Part shown: one piece after another, positions 1 to 8,937 of the stretch
Position numbering within the stretch: position 1 is the stretch's first letter
How the letters are laid out: each line of letters opens with the position of its first letter
Origin: Nocardioides potassii
GTDB taxonomy: Bacteria > Actinomycetota > Actinomycetes > Propionibacteriales > Nocardioidaceae
NCBI RefSeq assembly: GCF_021648885.1
Contig: NZ_JAKJHZ010000009.1
Coordinates: 186,001 to 250,000 of the forward strand
Length of the DNA stretch: 64,000 nucleotides
Direction: 5' to 3'
Notes under the pieces: generated by a model
The model's input: only the letters and a program-made list of their open reading frames with translations
The model's database searches: none
What the model was told of the DNA's origin: nothing
Made by a program: the position numbers and the translations under genes

Positions 1-157
1 CGTGCTCGCCGAGCAGCCCGGCCAGGGTGAGGATCACGCCGTAGAGCGCGAGCAGGGCACCGATGATGTTGCGGATGTCGAAGACGCCGGCCTTGTGGGT
101 CGAGCCGGTCTCGCGAGTGGTGTCGGACGTGTCGGACGTGTTGGACGTGTTGGACAT
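1..157 (-). CDS. Small membrane protein, 3' end outside window
   Basis: Only the first 52 codons lie in the window. The product starts MSNTSNTSDTSDT, a Thr/Ser/Asn/Asp run encoded by 9-bp repeats, and a hydrophobic segment begins near residue 32 (NIIGALLALYGVILTLAGLL). The ATG at 155-157 has a good AGGAG ribosome site. The gene begins 25 bp after the stop of the sodium/solute symporter on the same strand, so it is probably co-transcribed. By context it may be a small accessory membrane protein of that transporter, but this is inference and I recognise no family. Confidence 0.65.
   Translation of the reverse strand, partial: MSNTSNTSDTSDTTRETGSTHKAGVFDIRNIIGALLALYGVILTLAGLLGEH
121..156. repeat. 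Four tandem 9-bp repeats inside a gene start
   Basis: Four near-identical 9-mers (TGTCGGACG twice, TGTTGGACG, TGTTGGACA) lie end to end. They encode the S-N-T / S-D-T repeats at the N terminus of the truncated membrane protein. The unit is a multiple of three, so copy-number change would keep the frame. Confidence 0.85.
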
Positions 158-182
158 GGTGGCTCCTCTCTCTCGAACCGGG

Positions 183-1901
183 TCAGAAGGCGATGTTGAG
201 GACGACGACCATCGCGAGCGCGATGCCGGCCAGTGGCACCGTACGACGCCACCACGGCATCGCCGCTTCGTCGGGATCCGTACGGTCCTCCCGCGGCGTC
301 TCGGAGTAGACCAGGCCGCGCAGCTCGGACGCCGGCTTGGGCTTCGTCACGAGCGAGACGACGACGCTCAGGACGATGTCGACCACGAACGCCGTCGACG
401 CGGCGAGGAAGGCGGCGCCCTGGCCGGGCAGGTCGATCACCCCGGCGGCGGCGAGGCGGTCGACCGCGATGGCCGACAGGGTGCCCGCCACCAGGCCGAC
501 CCAGCCGGCCGTGGGGGTCATCCGCTTCCAGAACATGCCGAGGATGAACGTGGCGAAGAGCGGGGCGTTGAAGAACCCGAAGAGCGTCTGGAGGTAGTCC
601 ATGACGTTCGTGTAGCCCATCGCGATACGGGCGGTGAAGATCGCGATCACGGTGGCGGCGACCGTCGCGAGTCGGCCGATGCGCAGGTAGTAGTCGTCGC
701 TGTGGTCCCTGCGGATGTAGCGCTGCCACAGGTCGTAGGAGAAGACGGTGTTGAAGGCCGAGATGTTGGCGGCCATGCCGGCCATGAACGCCGCCAGCAG
801 ACCCGCGATCGCCAGACCGAGCAGCCCGTTGGGCAGCACGTCGCGCATCAGCAGCAGCAGCAGCGCGTCGTTGTAGGCGACCCCGTCACCCGATGCCCCA
901 CCCGCTGGCGTCCCGCCGTTCTTGAGGTCGACCATCTCCTGGACCAGCACCGCGGAGATCATGCCGGGCACGATGACGATGAACGGGATGAACATCTTGG
1001 GGAAGGCACCGATGATCGGCGTCTTGCGGGCCGCCGAGATGGAGTCGGAGGCCATCGCCCGCTGGACCTCGACGAAGTTGGTCGTCCAGTAGCCGAAGGA
1101 CAGCACGAAGCCGAGGCCGAACACGATCCCGATGACCGAGAGCAGCGAGGAGTCGAAGCCGGAGAGCGCCTGGCCGGGCCAGGACTCGAGCTGCTGGGCG
1201 GCGGGCGCGACCTCGGCGCTGGCCGGTGCCTTGTCGGCGGCCGCGGTGATCTTCTCCGTGAGCCCGTCCCACCCACCGACGCGGTGGAGCCCGATGAGCG
1301 TGAGCGGCAGCAGCGATGCCACGATCACGAAGAACTGCAGCACCTCGTTGTAGATCGCAGCGCTGAGCCCGCCGAGCGTGATGTAGGACAGCACGATCGC
1401 GCCGGCGACGACGAGCGCGATCCAGATCGGCCAGCCGAGCAGGGCGTGCACGATGCCGGCGAGCAGCGCGAGGTTCACCCCCGCGATGAGAAGCTGGGCG
1501 ACCGCGAAGCTGATCGCGTTGACCAGGTGCGCGCCGGTGCCGAACCGCCTGTACATGAACTCCGGGACCGAGCGGACCTTCGAGCCGTAGTAGAAGGGCA
1601 TCATCACGACGCCGAGGAAGAGCATCGCCGGCACGGCGCCGACCCAGAAGTAGTGGACAGTCGGCAGGCCGATCTCGGCACCGTTGGCGGACATGCCCAT
1701 GATCTCGACGGCACCGAGGTTGGCGGAGATGAACGCCAGGCCGGTGACCCAGGCGGGCAGCGAGCGGCCCGACAGGAAGAAGTCGATCGAGTCCGACACC
1801 GAGCGGCGTGCCATCACGCCGATCCCGAGGACGAACGCGAAGTAGATCGCGACCAGGAGGTAGTCCAGCCACGAAGCGTTGATCAGGGTGTCGGAGCTCA
1901 T
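183..1901 (-). CDS. Sodium/solute symporter (SSS/SLC5 family)
   Basis: A 572-residue polytopic membrane protein of the sodium:solute symporter family, which couples inward Na+ flow to uptake of a sugar, acid or other small solute. The family signature region is clear near the N terminus (FFLSGRSLPAWVTGLAFIS, then GLPTVHYFWVGAVPAMLFLG), and about 13 hydrophobic segments follow. The substrate cannot be read from the sequence; the overall pattern is nearest vSGLT-like members. The ATG at 1899-1901 has GGGAGGA just upstream. An in-frame extension to 2276 exists but has no such site and overlaps the divergent gene. The small membrane gene at 1-157 follows after 25 bp. Confidence 0.9.
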   Translation of the reverse strand: MSSDTLINASWLDYLLVAIYFAFVLGIGVMARRSVSDSIDFFLSGRSLPAWVTGLAFISANLGAVEIMGMSANGAEIGLPTVHYFWVGAVPAMLFLGVVMMPFYYGSKVRSVPEFMYRRFGTGAHLVNAISFAVAQLLIAGVNLALLAGIVHALLGWPIWIALVVAGAIVLSYITLGGLSAAIYNEVLQFFVIVASLLPLTLIGLHRVGGWDGLTEKITAAADKAPASAEVAPAAQQLESWPGQALSGFDSSLLSVIGIVFGLGFVLSFGYWTTNFVEVQRAMASDSISAARKTPIIGAFPKMFIPFIVIVPGMISAVLVQEMVDLKNGGTPAGGASGDGVAYNDALLLLLMRDVLPNGLLGLAIAGLLAAFMAGMAANISAFNTVFSYDLWQRYIRRDHSDDYYLRIGRLATVAATVIAIFTARIAMGYTNVMDYLQTLFGFFNAPLFATFILGMFWKRMTPTAGWVGLVAGTLSAIAVDRLAAAGVIDLPGQGAAFLAASTAFVVDIVLSVVVSLVTKPKPASELRGLVYSETPREDRTDPDEAAMPWWRRTVPLAGIALAMVVVLNIAF

Positions 1902-1935
1902 GTGTCCTCCCGAGTATCCAGTTGGGCCACCCAGC

Positions 1936-1941
1936 AACCTA
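1936..1941 (-). promoter_or_regulatory. -10 box of the symporter gene
   Basis: TAGGTT on the minus strand, about 35 nt upstream of the symporter ATG. It leaves room for a short leader that carries the GGGAGGA site. No clear -35 is visible. Confidence 0.4.
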
Positions 1942-2057
1942 GACCCGCGCGACGCGCGATGCGACCACCCCTTCGGTGGGTGAGGGCAGGGGGTGGCACA
2001 GACCACGCTTCCGAGAGGCCCCTCCGAGTGCCATGCTCGGGACGGAGAGGCACCGCC

Positions 2058-2597
2058 ATGGACTACCGCGACTCGCACCGCGCCCTGCAGGACGCCTTCG
2101 ACACGCGCCGGCTCGCCGACCGCCTCGCCGGCGTCGCCGGGGACGACCTGGCGTCGTACCGGGAGTTCATCGAGGCGCGCGACATGTTCTTCATCGCCAC
2201 CGCCGACGCCCACGGCCAGCCGCAGTGCTCCTACAAGGGGGGCGACCCCGGCTTCGTCCGGGTGGTCGACGACCACACGCTCGCGTTCCCGGTGTACGAC
2301 GGCAACGGGATGTTCCTGACGATCGGCAACGTGACCGAGAACCGGCTCGTCGGGCTGCTGTTCATCGACTTCACCAACGGTTCTCGGCTGCGGGTCAACG
2401 GAGAGGCATCTGTCGACCCCACCGACCCGCTCGTCGGCGAGCTACCCGGAGCGAAGCTCGTCGTCCGCGTCCGCGCCCACGCGGTCTTCCCCAACTGCCG
2501 GCGGTACGTCCACACGCACGGACCGACGCAGCGCTCGGTCTTCGTGCCGGTCGACGGCGAGCAGCCCCCGGTGCCCGACTGGAAGCGGGACGAGTGA
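2058..2597 (+). CDS. Pyridoxamine 5'-phosphate oxidase-family FMN-binding protein
   Basis: A 179-residue protein with the split-barrel pattern of the PNPOx-like family: an N-terminal helix, then FFIATADAHGQPQCSYKGGDPGFVRVVD, a core strand and turn typical of FMN or F420 binders. It ends in a VPDWKRDE tail seen in small bacterial members. Such proteins use flavin to oxidise or reduce small molecules; the substrate is unknown here. The ATG at 2058 has GGAGAGG about 8 nt upstream, which decides the start over several longer in-frame options. It is transcribed away from the symporter and shares a 156-bp divergent region with it. Confidence 0.85.
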   Translation: MDYRDSHRALQDAFDTRRLADRLAGVAGDDLASYREFIEARDMFFIATADAHGQPQCSYKGGDPGFVRVVDDHTLAFPVYDGNGMFLTIGNVTENRLVGLLFIDFTNGSRLRVNGEASVDPTDPLVGELPGAKLVVRVRAHAVFPNCRRYVHTHGPTQRSVFVPVDGEQPPVPDWKRDE

Positions 2598-2692
2598 TTC
2601 GCAGGAACCCTCCCGGACGGAGACCCCGCCCTCGACGCGAGCAACCCGAGCGCGCCCTCGATCCCGCAATTCTGACCTGCCGCGGCCTGTCG

Positions 2693-3075
2693 TCACTCCT
2701 CGACGACGACCTCGACCTCGAAGCCCTCGGAGCTCTCGACGTAGAGCGCGACGTGCTCGTTGCCGCCCGCGTGCGGATAGCGGTCGGCGTACATCTCGTG
2801 CCAGCCGTGCTCGGTCGACTCGGCCCGCACCCTGTCCAGCTCGTCGCGGGTCCCGACGGTGAGAGCGAGGTGGTTGATGCCGGCTCGCAGCCGGTGTGGC
2901 CTCCGCGCTGGTCGGGCGAGTGCTCCATGAAGAGGTACGTGCCGTCGGGGTGCAGCCACGACAGCATCCCCTCCTCCCGCTGCCAGCCGCACGCCGCCAG
3001 GAGCCACCCCCACTCGGCCTCCGCCGTCGCCACGTCCTCGACCCACAGGTCCAGGTGGTGCAGGGCGCGCGCCAT
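2693..3075 (-). pseudogene. Frameshifted VOC-family (glyoxalase-like) gene
   Basis: The N-terminal half reads ARALHHLDLWVEDVATAEAEW and runs to FMEHSPDQRGGHT in the frame starting at 3075. The C-terminal half (AGINHLALTVGTRDELDRV through HAGGNEHVALYVE to a TGA at 2693) continues in a different frame. Together they make one normal vicinal-oxygen-chelate domain of about 127 residues with His and Glu metal-ligand candidates. The join lies near 2893-2900, where one base appears to be missing. Either the gene is broken or the base is a sequencing error; nothing else in the gene is degraded. VOC proteins are metal-dependent dioxygenases, glyoxalases or resistance proteins; no specific role is assignable. 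Confidence 0.8.
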
Positions 3076-3168
3076 GTGGTCAACCTACGCCGACCCGCGA
3101 CGTGTGACGACGAGGTCGCCCCGACAGCCGGATCGCCACACGTCCCGACCTGGCCGGAGTCGGTTGCA

Positions 3169-3216
3169 GGACGTCATACGGTCTGCACCAGCGGTTGCCC
3201 CGCCCGTATGACGTCC
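3169..3216. repeat. Palindromic element, GGACGTCATACGG core
   Basis: Perfect 13-bp inverted repeat: GGACGTCATACGG at 3169-3181 and its complement at 3204-3216, with a 22-nt loop. It lies between the VOC pseudogene and the small membrane gene. The same core recurs between groES and groEL and upstream of the tandem GNAT gene at 41.7 kb. Confidence 0.8.
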
Positions 3217-3278
3217 CTGACGGCCAGCCGTTGTCCACGCCGACGCCGAGCACAGCCGCCGTCTGACATGGTGAGGGT

Positions 3279-3641
3279 GTGCCACCCCGCCCCGTCTCGA
3301 CCCGGCTGACCGTCTCGCTCGTCGTGTTCGGACTGGTGCTCGCTGCGGCCCCGGCCCTCTACGCGAGCTTCGCGATCTGTGGAGTCTCGGGCTGCACGGG
3401 TGGAGGCTTCGGCAGGTCGACCGACCCCGGCGGGACCCTCGTCGCGCTGGCCGTCACCGGCGTCGTCGCGGCCGCGCCCCTGGCGATCTACGCCATCGTC
3501 CGGCGCAGCGGCGCGCTCGGGGTCGGCACACTCGCCCTCGCGGTGCTCACGACCCTCGTGACGGGTGCCGTCATCGGCTCCGACCTCCGCGGCTGTCCGC
3601 GCAACGTCCCGCACGAGACCTGCCTGGACGAGTCGCGGTGA
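3279..3641 (+). CDS. Hypothetical small membrane protein
   Basis: A 120-residue protein with three likely membrane helices (about residues 10-30, 51-75 and 79-103) and a Cys pair (CGVSGC) in the first loop plus two more Cys near the C terminus. That suggests extracytoplasmic disulfides. I do not recognise the family. The start is a GTG at 3279 with only a weak G-rich upstream stretch, so it is uncertain, but coding bias in the third codon position supports the frame. It stands alone between a convergent guaA and the VOC pseudogene. Confidence 0.6.
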   Translation: MPPRPVSTRLTVSLVVFGLVLAAAPALYASFAICGVSGCTGGGFGRSTDPGGTLVALAVTGVVAAAPLAIYAIVRRSGALGVGTLALAVLTTLVTGAVIGSDLRGCPRNVPHETCLDESR

Positions 3642-3742
3642 CGACCCCGGCGTCGGCACGCGCCACGACAACGCCGTGAGAAGAAGTCGGGAGATCTACG
3701 ACCGGATGTTCCGCGCCGCCGGCCTGCTGTGACCGCTGAGCG

Positions 3743-5320
3743 TCACTCCCACTCGATGGTCCCCGGGGGCTTCGAGGTGATGTCGAGGGTGACCCGGTTG
3801 ACCTCGGCCACCTCGTTGGTGATGCGGGTGGAGATCCGCTCCATCACCTCGTAGGGAAGGCGGGCCCAGTCGGCGGTCATCGCGTCCTCGGAGGTGACCG
3901 GGCGGATCACGACGGGGTGGCCGTAGGTACGGCCGTCACCCTGTACGCCGACGGAGCGGACGTCGGCGAGCAGCACGACCGGCATCTGCCAGATGTCGCG
4001 GTCGAGCCCGGCACGGGTCAGCTCCTGGCGGGCGATCGCGTCGGCGCGGCGCAGGATGTCGAGCCGGTCGGCGGTCACCTCGCCGATGATCCGGATGCCG
4101 AGGCCCGGTCCGGGGAACGGCTGGCGCCACACGATGTCGGCCGGCAGGCCGAGCTGCTCGCCGACCAGCCGGACCTCGTCCTTGAACAACGTGCGCAGCG
4201 GCTCGACCAGCTCGAACTCGAGGTCCTCGGGGAGGCCGCCGACGTTGTGGTGCGACTTGATGTTGGAGGTGCCGGCGCCGCCGCCCGACTCGACCACGTC
4301 GGGGTAGAGCGTGCCCTGCACGAGGAAGCCGACCTTCTCGCCGGCGTCCGCCGCCTCGCCGAGCACCTGCACCTCGGCGGCCTCGAAGGCGCGGATGAAC
4401 TCGCGCCCGATGACCTTGCGCTTCTCCTCGGGGTCGGTCACCCCGGCGAGCGCGGACAGGAACGTCTCGCGGGCGTCGTACACGTGCAGGTTGACGCCGG
4501 TCGCGGCGACGAAGTCACGCTCGACCTGCTCGGCCTCGCCCTCGCGGAGCAGGCCGTGGTCGACGAAGACGCAGTGCAGCCGGTCGCCGATCGCCCGCTG
4601 CACGATGGCCGCGGCGACCGCGGAGTCGACGCCGCCGGACAGGCCGCAGATCGCGAGCCCGCTGTCGCCGATCTGCTCGCGGACCCGCTCGATCTGCTCC
4701 TCGGCGATGTTGAGCATGGTCCAGGTCTGCCGCGCGCCGGCGATGTGGTGCAGGAAGTGCTCGAGCACCTTCTGGCCGTGCTCGCTGTGCAGCACCTCGG
4801 GGTGCCACTGGACGCCGGCCAGGCCACGGCCGACGTCCTCGAAGGCGGCGACGGGGGTGTCCTCGGTCGACGCCAGGACCGTGAAGCCCTCGGGAGCGCG
4901 GGCGACCGAGTCGCCGTGAGACATCCACACCTTGTGCTCGGCCGGGATCCCCTCGAGGAGGGTGCCCGCCTCGGTGACGGTGACGGGGGTGCGGCCGTAC
5001 TCCCGCGCGCCGGTGTGGGCCACCTCGCCGCCGAGGCCCTTGGCCATCAGCTGGAAGCCGTAGCACATGCCGAACACGGGTACGCCGGCCGTGAACACGT
5101 GGTCGTCGATGCCGGGCGCCCCGTCGGCGTACACGCTCGACGGGCCACCGGACAGGATGATCGCCTTCGGCTTGCGCGCGAGCATCTCCGCGACCGGCAT
5201 GGTGTGCGGCACGATCTCGGAGTAGACGCGCGCCTCGCGGACGCGGCGGGCGATGAGCTGGGCGTACTGCGCCCCGAAGTCGACGACGAGGACCAGGTCG
5301 TGCTCTGCAGGCTGCGTCAC
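3743..5320 (-). CDS. guaA: GMP synthase (glutamine-hydrolysing)
   Basis: A 525-residue enzyme that converts XMP to GMP using glutamine and ATP, the last step of guanine nucleotide synthesis. The class I amidotransferase domain comes first ([18 protein letters not shown], nucleophile Cys in GMCYGFQLM, His/Glu in QWHPE). The ATP-pyrophosphatase P-loop ([10 protein letters not shown]) and the C-terminal dimer domain ending [18 protein letters not shown] follow. The GTG at 5318-5320 fits the normal protein start. It has no Shine-Dalgarno but has TAGACT 7 nt upstream, suggesting a leaderless mRNA. Its pathway partners guaB3 and guaB2 are 5-10 kb away on the same strand. Confidence 0.97.
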   Translation of the reverse strand: MTQPAEHDLVLVVDFGAQYAQLIARRVREARVYSEIVPHTMPVAEMLARKPKAIILSGGPSSVYADGAPGIDDHVFTAGVPVFGMCYGFQLMAKGLGGEVAHTGAREYGRTPVTVTEAGTLLEGIPAEHKVWMSHGDSVARAPEGFTVLASTEDTPVAAFEDVGRGLAGVQWHPEVLHSEHGQKVLEHFLHHIAGARQTWTMLNIAEEQIERVREQIGDSGLAICGLSGGVDSAVAAAIVQRAIGDRLHCVFVDHGLLREGEAEQVERDFVAATGVNLHVYDARETFLSALAGVTDPEEKRKVIGREFIRAFEAAEVQVLGEAADAGEKVGFLVQGTLYPDVVESGGGAGTSNIKSHHNVGGLPEDLEFELVEPLRTLFKDEVRLVGEQLGLPADIVWRQPFPGPGLGIRIIGEVTADRLDILRRADAIARQELTRAGLDRDIWQMPVVLLADVRSVGVQGDGRTYGHPVVIRPVTSEDAMTADWARLPYEVMERISTRITNEVAEVNRVTLDITSKPPGTIEWE

Positions 5321-5327
5321 GCCGCGG

Positions 5328-5333
5328 AGTCTA
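5328..5333 (-). promoter_or_regulatory. -10 box of guaA (leaderless type)
   Basis: TAGACT, 7 nt before the GTG start. The surrounding CCGATAGACTCCGCG is identical to the stretch upstream of glmS. Confidence 0.6.
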
Positions 5334-5358
5334 TCGGTGCTGACAGGCCCGAAATCGC

Positions 5359-5399
5359 CCCAGGGCCTGACCGGGGAGGGAGGGTGGTCAGGCCCTGGG
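5359..5399 (-). terminator. Hairpin between the GMC oxidoreductase gene and guaA
   Basis: Perfect 14-bp inverted repeat (CCCAGGGCCTGACC at 5359-5372, complement at 5386-5399) with a purine-rich 13-nt loop and no T tract. It probably ends the gabD/GMC transcript before guaA. It lies too far upstream of the guaA -10 to be a simple repressor site. Confidence 0.6.
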
Positions 5400-5543
5400 A
5401 CTTGAGTCCCCGCCACTGAGAACAGTGCCGAGATACGACGGACCCGGCCCTTGGGAGGGAGCATGACGCGCCGGATCCCTCACGTGGGCCAACGACGGGT
5501 GCGAGGGGTGGTTACGGGCACCGCCCAAGTAAATGGCCGCGGT

Positions 5544-7265
5544 TCAGCTGACGCCGACGATGGGCAGCCGGAGGGCCCCCGGCGCGGCTTCGGGCACGAC
5601 CGGGTTCTTCGGCTCGACGGGCGCGAGCCGGCGGTAGGTCGCGCCGAGCTCGGGACGTGGATCGTCCTCGCCCTTGTTGGGCCAGAACGCCATCGCCCGC
5701 TCCGCCTGGGCGGTGATGGTGAGGGACGGGTTCACGCCGAGGTTCGCCGACACCGCGGACCCGTCGACGACGTGCAGGCCCTCGTGGCCGAAGAGCCGCT
5801 GCCACGGGTCGACGACGCCGGTGGTCGGCGAGTCGCCGATCGTGCAGCCGCCGATGAAGTGTGCGGTGAGCGGCCGGTTGAAGACCTCGCCGACGTTGCC
5901 GCCGGCCGTGCCGCCGACCGCGTCGGCGATCCGTCGGGTCGCCTCGTAGGCGATCGGGATGTAGGTCGGGTTGGGCAGGCCGTGGCCCTGCTCGCTCGTC
6001 ATCCGCCAGCCGAGGCGGCCCTTGACCCACTTCGTGGTGATCGAGTTGTCGAGCGTCTGCATGACGAGCGCGATCACGGTGCGCTCGGACCAGTGCCTGA
6101 AGTCGTAGAGGTCGAAGGCCGTCCGACGCTGCTTCCACAGCTCCTTGAGCCAGGTCCGGGTCCGCGAGACGCCCGGGGTGTCGTCGGCCAGCACCGTCTG
6201 CATCAGCGCCATCGCGTTGGACCCCTTGCCGTAGCGGCAGGGCTCGATGTGCGTCACCTCGTCCGGGTGCCACGACGACGTGATCGCCACACCCTCGGTG
6301 AAGTCGGTCGTCGCGCGGGGCGCGAGGGCCCCGAGGATCGCCTCGGAGTTGGTGCGCGTCAGCACGCCCAACCGGTCGCTGACCCGCGGCAGGTCACCGT
6401 CGTTCTTGAGCTGGTGGAGCAGCTTCTGGGTGCCGAGGGCCGCCGCGGAGAAGACGACCTGTTCGGCGGTGAAGGTCTTGGTGGCGGTACGACGCGACAG
6501 CTTGGCCTTGGTCCAGCGCGTGGTCACCTCGTAGCCGCCCCCCTCGCGGGGGCGGACGCGAGTCACGGTGGTCAGCGGGTGGACGACCGCCCCGGCCTGC
6601 TCGGCGAGGTGGAGGTAGTTCTTGACCAGGGTGTTCTTGGCGTTGTGGCGACAGCCGGTCATGCACTCGCCGCAGTTGAGGCACGCGTTGCGGGCGGGCC
6701 CGACCCCGCCGAAGTACGGGTCCGCGACCTCCTCGCCGCCCTGCGCGTCGGGGCCACCGAAGAAGACGCCGACGGGGGTCGGGTGGAACGTGTCGCCGAC
6801 CCCCATCTCCTCGGCGACCTGCTTCATCACCTCGTCGGACGGCGTGTGCCGGGGGTTCTCGACCACGCCGAGCATCCGCTTGGCCTGGTCGTAGTAGGGC
6901 GCGAGCTCGGACTTCCAGTCGGTGATGTGAGCCCACGACGGGTCGCGGTAGAACGCGTCGAGCGGCTCGTAGAGCGTGTTGGCGTAGACCAGCGAGCCGC
7001 CGCCGACGCCGGCACCGGCGAGGATCAGGCAGTCCTTGACCATGTCGATGCGCTGGATGCCGTACATCCCCAGCGACGGCGCGAAGAGGAAGCGCTTCGC
7101 GTCGAACGACGTCGCGGGGAAGTCGTCGTCCTCGAAGCGCGCGCCGGCCTCGAGCACGCCGACCGAGTAGCCCTTCTCGGTCAGCCGCAGCGCGGTGACC
7201 GAGCCGCCGAAGCCGGACCCGATGACGAGGACGTCGTAGTGCTGGATGTCGGGGGAGGTGGTCAT
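5544..7265 (-). CDS. GMC-family oxidoreductase, cholesterol-oxidase-like (ChoD type)
   Basis: A 573-residue flavoprotein of the glucose-methanol-choline family. An FAD Rossmann motif is at about residues 14-21 (VIGSGFGG), a second FAD contact GAGVGGGSLVYAN at 84-96, and the C-terminal flavin segment near GSAVSANLGVNPSLTITAQAE. Length, motif layout and the neighbourhood (guaB3, guaB2) resemble M. tuberculosis ChoD. True cholesterol oxidase activity is not proven by sequence; other alcohols or sterols are possible. Residues 195-205 hold a CxxCxxCxxxC motif of iron-sulfur type. Its ATG directly abuts the stop of the upstream dehydrogenase gene (TGAATG), so the two are translated as a pair. Confidence 0.85.
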   Translation of the reverse strand: MTTSPDIQHYDVLVIGSGFGGSVTALRLTEKGYSVGVLEAGARFEDDDFPATSFDAKRFLFAPSLGMYGIQRIDMVKDCLILAGAGVGGGSLVYANTLYEPLDAFYRDPSWAHITDWKSELAPYYDQAKRMLGVVENPRHTPSDEVMKQVAEEMGVGDTFHPTPVGVFFGGPDAQGGEEVADPYFGGVGPARNACLNCGECMTGCRHNAKNTLVKNYLHLAEQAGAVVHPLTTVTRVRPREGGGYEVTTRWTKAKLSRRTATKTFTAEQVVFSAAALGTQKLLHQLKNDGDLPRVSDRLGVLTRTNSEAILGALAPRATTDFTEGVAITSSWHPDEVTHIEPCRYGKGSNAMALMQTVLADDTPGVSRTRTWLKELWKQRRTAFDLYDFRHWSERTVIALVMQTLDNSITTKWVKGRLGWRMTSEQGHGLPNPTYIPIAYEATRRIADAVGGTAGGNVGEVFNRPLTAHFIGGCTIGDSPTTGVVDPWQRLFGHEGLHVVDGSAVSANLGVNPSLTITAQAERAMAFWPNKGEDDPRPELGATYRRLAPVEPKNPVVPEAAPGALRLPIVGVS

Positions 7266-8876
7266 TCAGGCTCGCCCCAGCTTGTTGAGCAGTCGCAGCG
7301 AGGCAGTCAGCACCTTGGCGTTGGTCTCCTCCGACATCCCGAACAGTGGCGCGATCGGCACCAGCCGCTGGGTCGCGACCGACTGCACCTCGGTGTAGCG
7401 GTGGATGCCCTCGGCGCCCTGGCGACGGCCCATCCCGGACTCCCGCATGCCGCCCATCGGCGCACCGAGGGAGCCGAAGGTCGCGCCGTAGGCCTCGTTG
7501 ACGTTGACCGTGCCGCACCTGATGCGACGCGCGACCGCGCGGCCACGGGCGCCGTCGCGGGTCCAGACGGAGGCGTTGAGGCCGTACATCCCGTCGTTGG
7601 AGCGCTCGACGGCCTCGTCCTCGCTGTGGAACCGGTAGAGCGAGACGACCGGGCCGAAGGTCTCCTTGCCGAAGCACTCCATGTCGGCCGAGACGCCCTC
7701 GAGGACGGTCGGCTCGTAGACGAACGGACCGAGGTCGGGTCGCGCCCTGCCGCCGGTCAGCACGCGCGCGCCCTTGGCGACGGCGTCCTCGACGTGCCGG
7801 GTGACGGTGTCGAGCTGGGCCTGGGAGATGAGCGAGCCCATGTCGACGCTCCAGTCCTGGCTGGCCCCCAGCGTCATCGCCTGGGTGCGGGAGACGAAGG
7901 CGTCGACGAAGCGGTCGTAGACCTGGTCGGCGACGAAGAGCCGCTCCATCGACACGCAGAGCTGGCCCGCGTTGGAGAACACCGCGCGCACGGCGCCTTC
8001 TGCGGCGCGGTGCACGTCGGCGTCGCGCAGGACGAGCATCGGGTTCTTGCCGCCGAGCTCCAGCGAGCAGCCGATCAGCCGCTCGGCGCACTGCCGGGCG
8101 ATGGTGCGGCCGGTCGCGGTGGACCCGGTGAAGCAGACGTAGTCGGCCCCGGCGACGATCGCGCCACCCACCTCGGGCCCGGGCCCGGCCACGACCTGCC
8201 ACAGGTCGGGCGGGAAGCCGGCCTCGTCGAGCAGCTGCGCGGCGAGGAGTGCGGTGAGCATCGTCTGCGCGTCGGGCTTGGCGACGACGGCGTTGCCGGC
8301 GAGCAGGGCCGGGAGGCCGTCGCAGAGCGCCATGGTGAGCGGGTAGTTCCAGGGCGAGATGATGCCGACGACGCCCTTGGGCACGCGGTGCACCTCGGCA
8401 CGGGTGAGCACGGGGAACATCCCGCCGACCCGTCGCGAGTCGAGGTGCTCGTGGGCCGTGCGGGCGTAGTAGCGAGCGGTCAGCGCGACGTGGGCGACCT
8501 CGAGGTAGGCGTCCTTGCGAGCCTTGCCCGACTCCCACACGACGAGGTCGATGAGCTCCTCCTGCCGGTCCAGCAGGATGTCGTGGAGGCGGAGCAGCGT
8601 GGCTGCGCGCTCGTCGAGCGGCGTCGCGGCCCAGGCGGCCTGCGCGTGGCGGGCCCGCGAGAAGGCCTCGCTGACGTCGCCCGCACCGGACTGGGGGACG
8701 TGCGCGAGCGGTGCTCCGCCGATCGGCGAGAAGACCGCGCGCGTCTCCCCCGTCGTGCTCACGATCCGCCGCGTGAGGGCGGCGACGTAGGACCGGTCGA
8801 GGCCGTAGGCCGCGGTGCTGTCGTGCTCGGGATCGGCCGGGCCGTCGGTGAGGGGGTTGGCGCGCTGCTCGCTCAT
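7266..8876 (-). CDS. Succinic semialdehyde dehydrogenase (GabD2-like ALDH)
   Basis: A 536-residue aldehyde dehydrogenase. It carries the oxyanion Asn177 in SPWNYP, general-base Glu273 in LELGGKNP and nucleophile Cys307 in NAGQLCVSMERL. The C-terminal part (ETFGPVVSLYRF, GLNASVWT, CGTVNVNEAYGA) fits the NADP-dependent succinic-semialdehyde dehydrogenases of actinobacteria, which feed GABA or other C4 semialdehydes into the TCA cycle. Substrate assignment rests on family resemblance. Next to a GMC alcohol oxidase it could instead oxidise the aldehyde that enzyme makes. No strong ribosome site precedes the ATG at 8876. Confidence 0.8.
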   Translation of the reverse strand: MSEQRANPLTDGPADPEHDSTAAYGLDRSYVAALTRRIVSTTGETRAVFSPIGGAPLAHVPQSGAGDVSEAFSRARHAQAAWAATPLDERAATLLRLHDILLDRQEELIDLVVWESGKARKDAYLEVAHVALTARYYARTAHEHLDSRRVGGMFPVLTRAEVHRVPKGVVGIISPWNYPLTMALCDGLPALLAGNAVVAKPDAQTMLTALLAAQLLDEAGFPPDLWQVVAGPGPEVGGAIVAGADYVCFTGSTATGRTIARQCAERLIGCSLELGGKNPMLVLRDADVHRAAEGAVRAVFSNAGQLCVSMERLFVADQVYDRFVDAFVSRTQAMTLGASQDWSVDMGSLISQAQLDTVTRHVEDAVAKGARVLTGGRARPDLGPFVYEPTVLEGVSADMECFGKETFGPVVSLYRFHSEDEAVERSNDGMYGLNASVWTRDGARGRAVARRIRCGTVNVNEAYGATFGSLGAPMGGMRESGMGRRQGAEGIHRYTEVQSVATQRLVPIAPLFGMSEETNAKVLTASLRLLNKLGRA

Positions 8877-8937
8877 CCTCGCAGCGTAGGTCGGGTCCGC
8901 GCGGGTTGCTACCGGTCGGTCACTTCTGTCCCGACAT

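Noticed and set aside
63..2276. Long open frames that extend the FMN-barrel and symporter genes far upstream over each other
   Set aside because: The conserved domains begin at 2058 and 1901, where ribosome sites lie; the extensions have shadow-like composition.
3642..3733. Possible remnant of a gene ending in NAVRRSREIYDRMFRAAGLL before a TGA at 3733
   Set aside because: The tail looks protein-like and could be a relic, but it is under 30 codons, has no upstream body, and I cannot assign it to a family.
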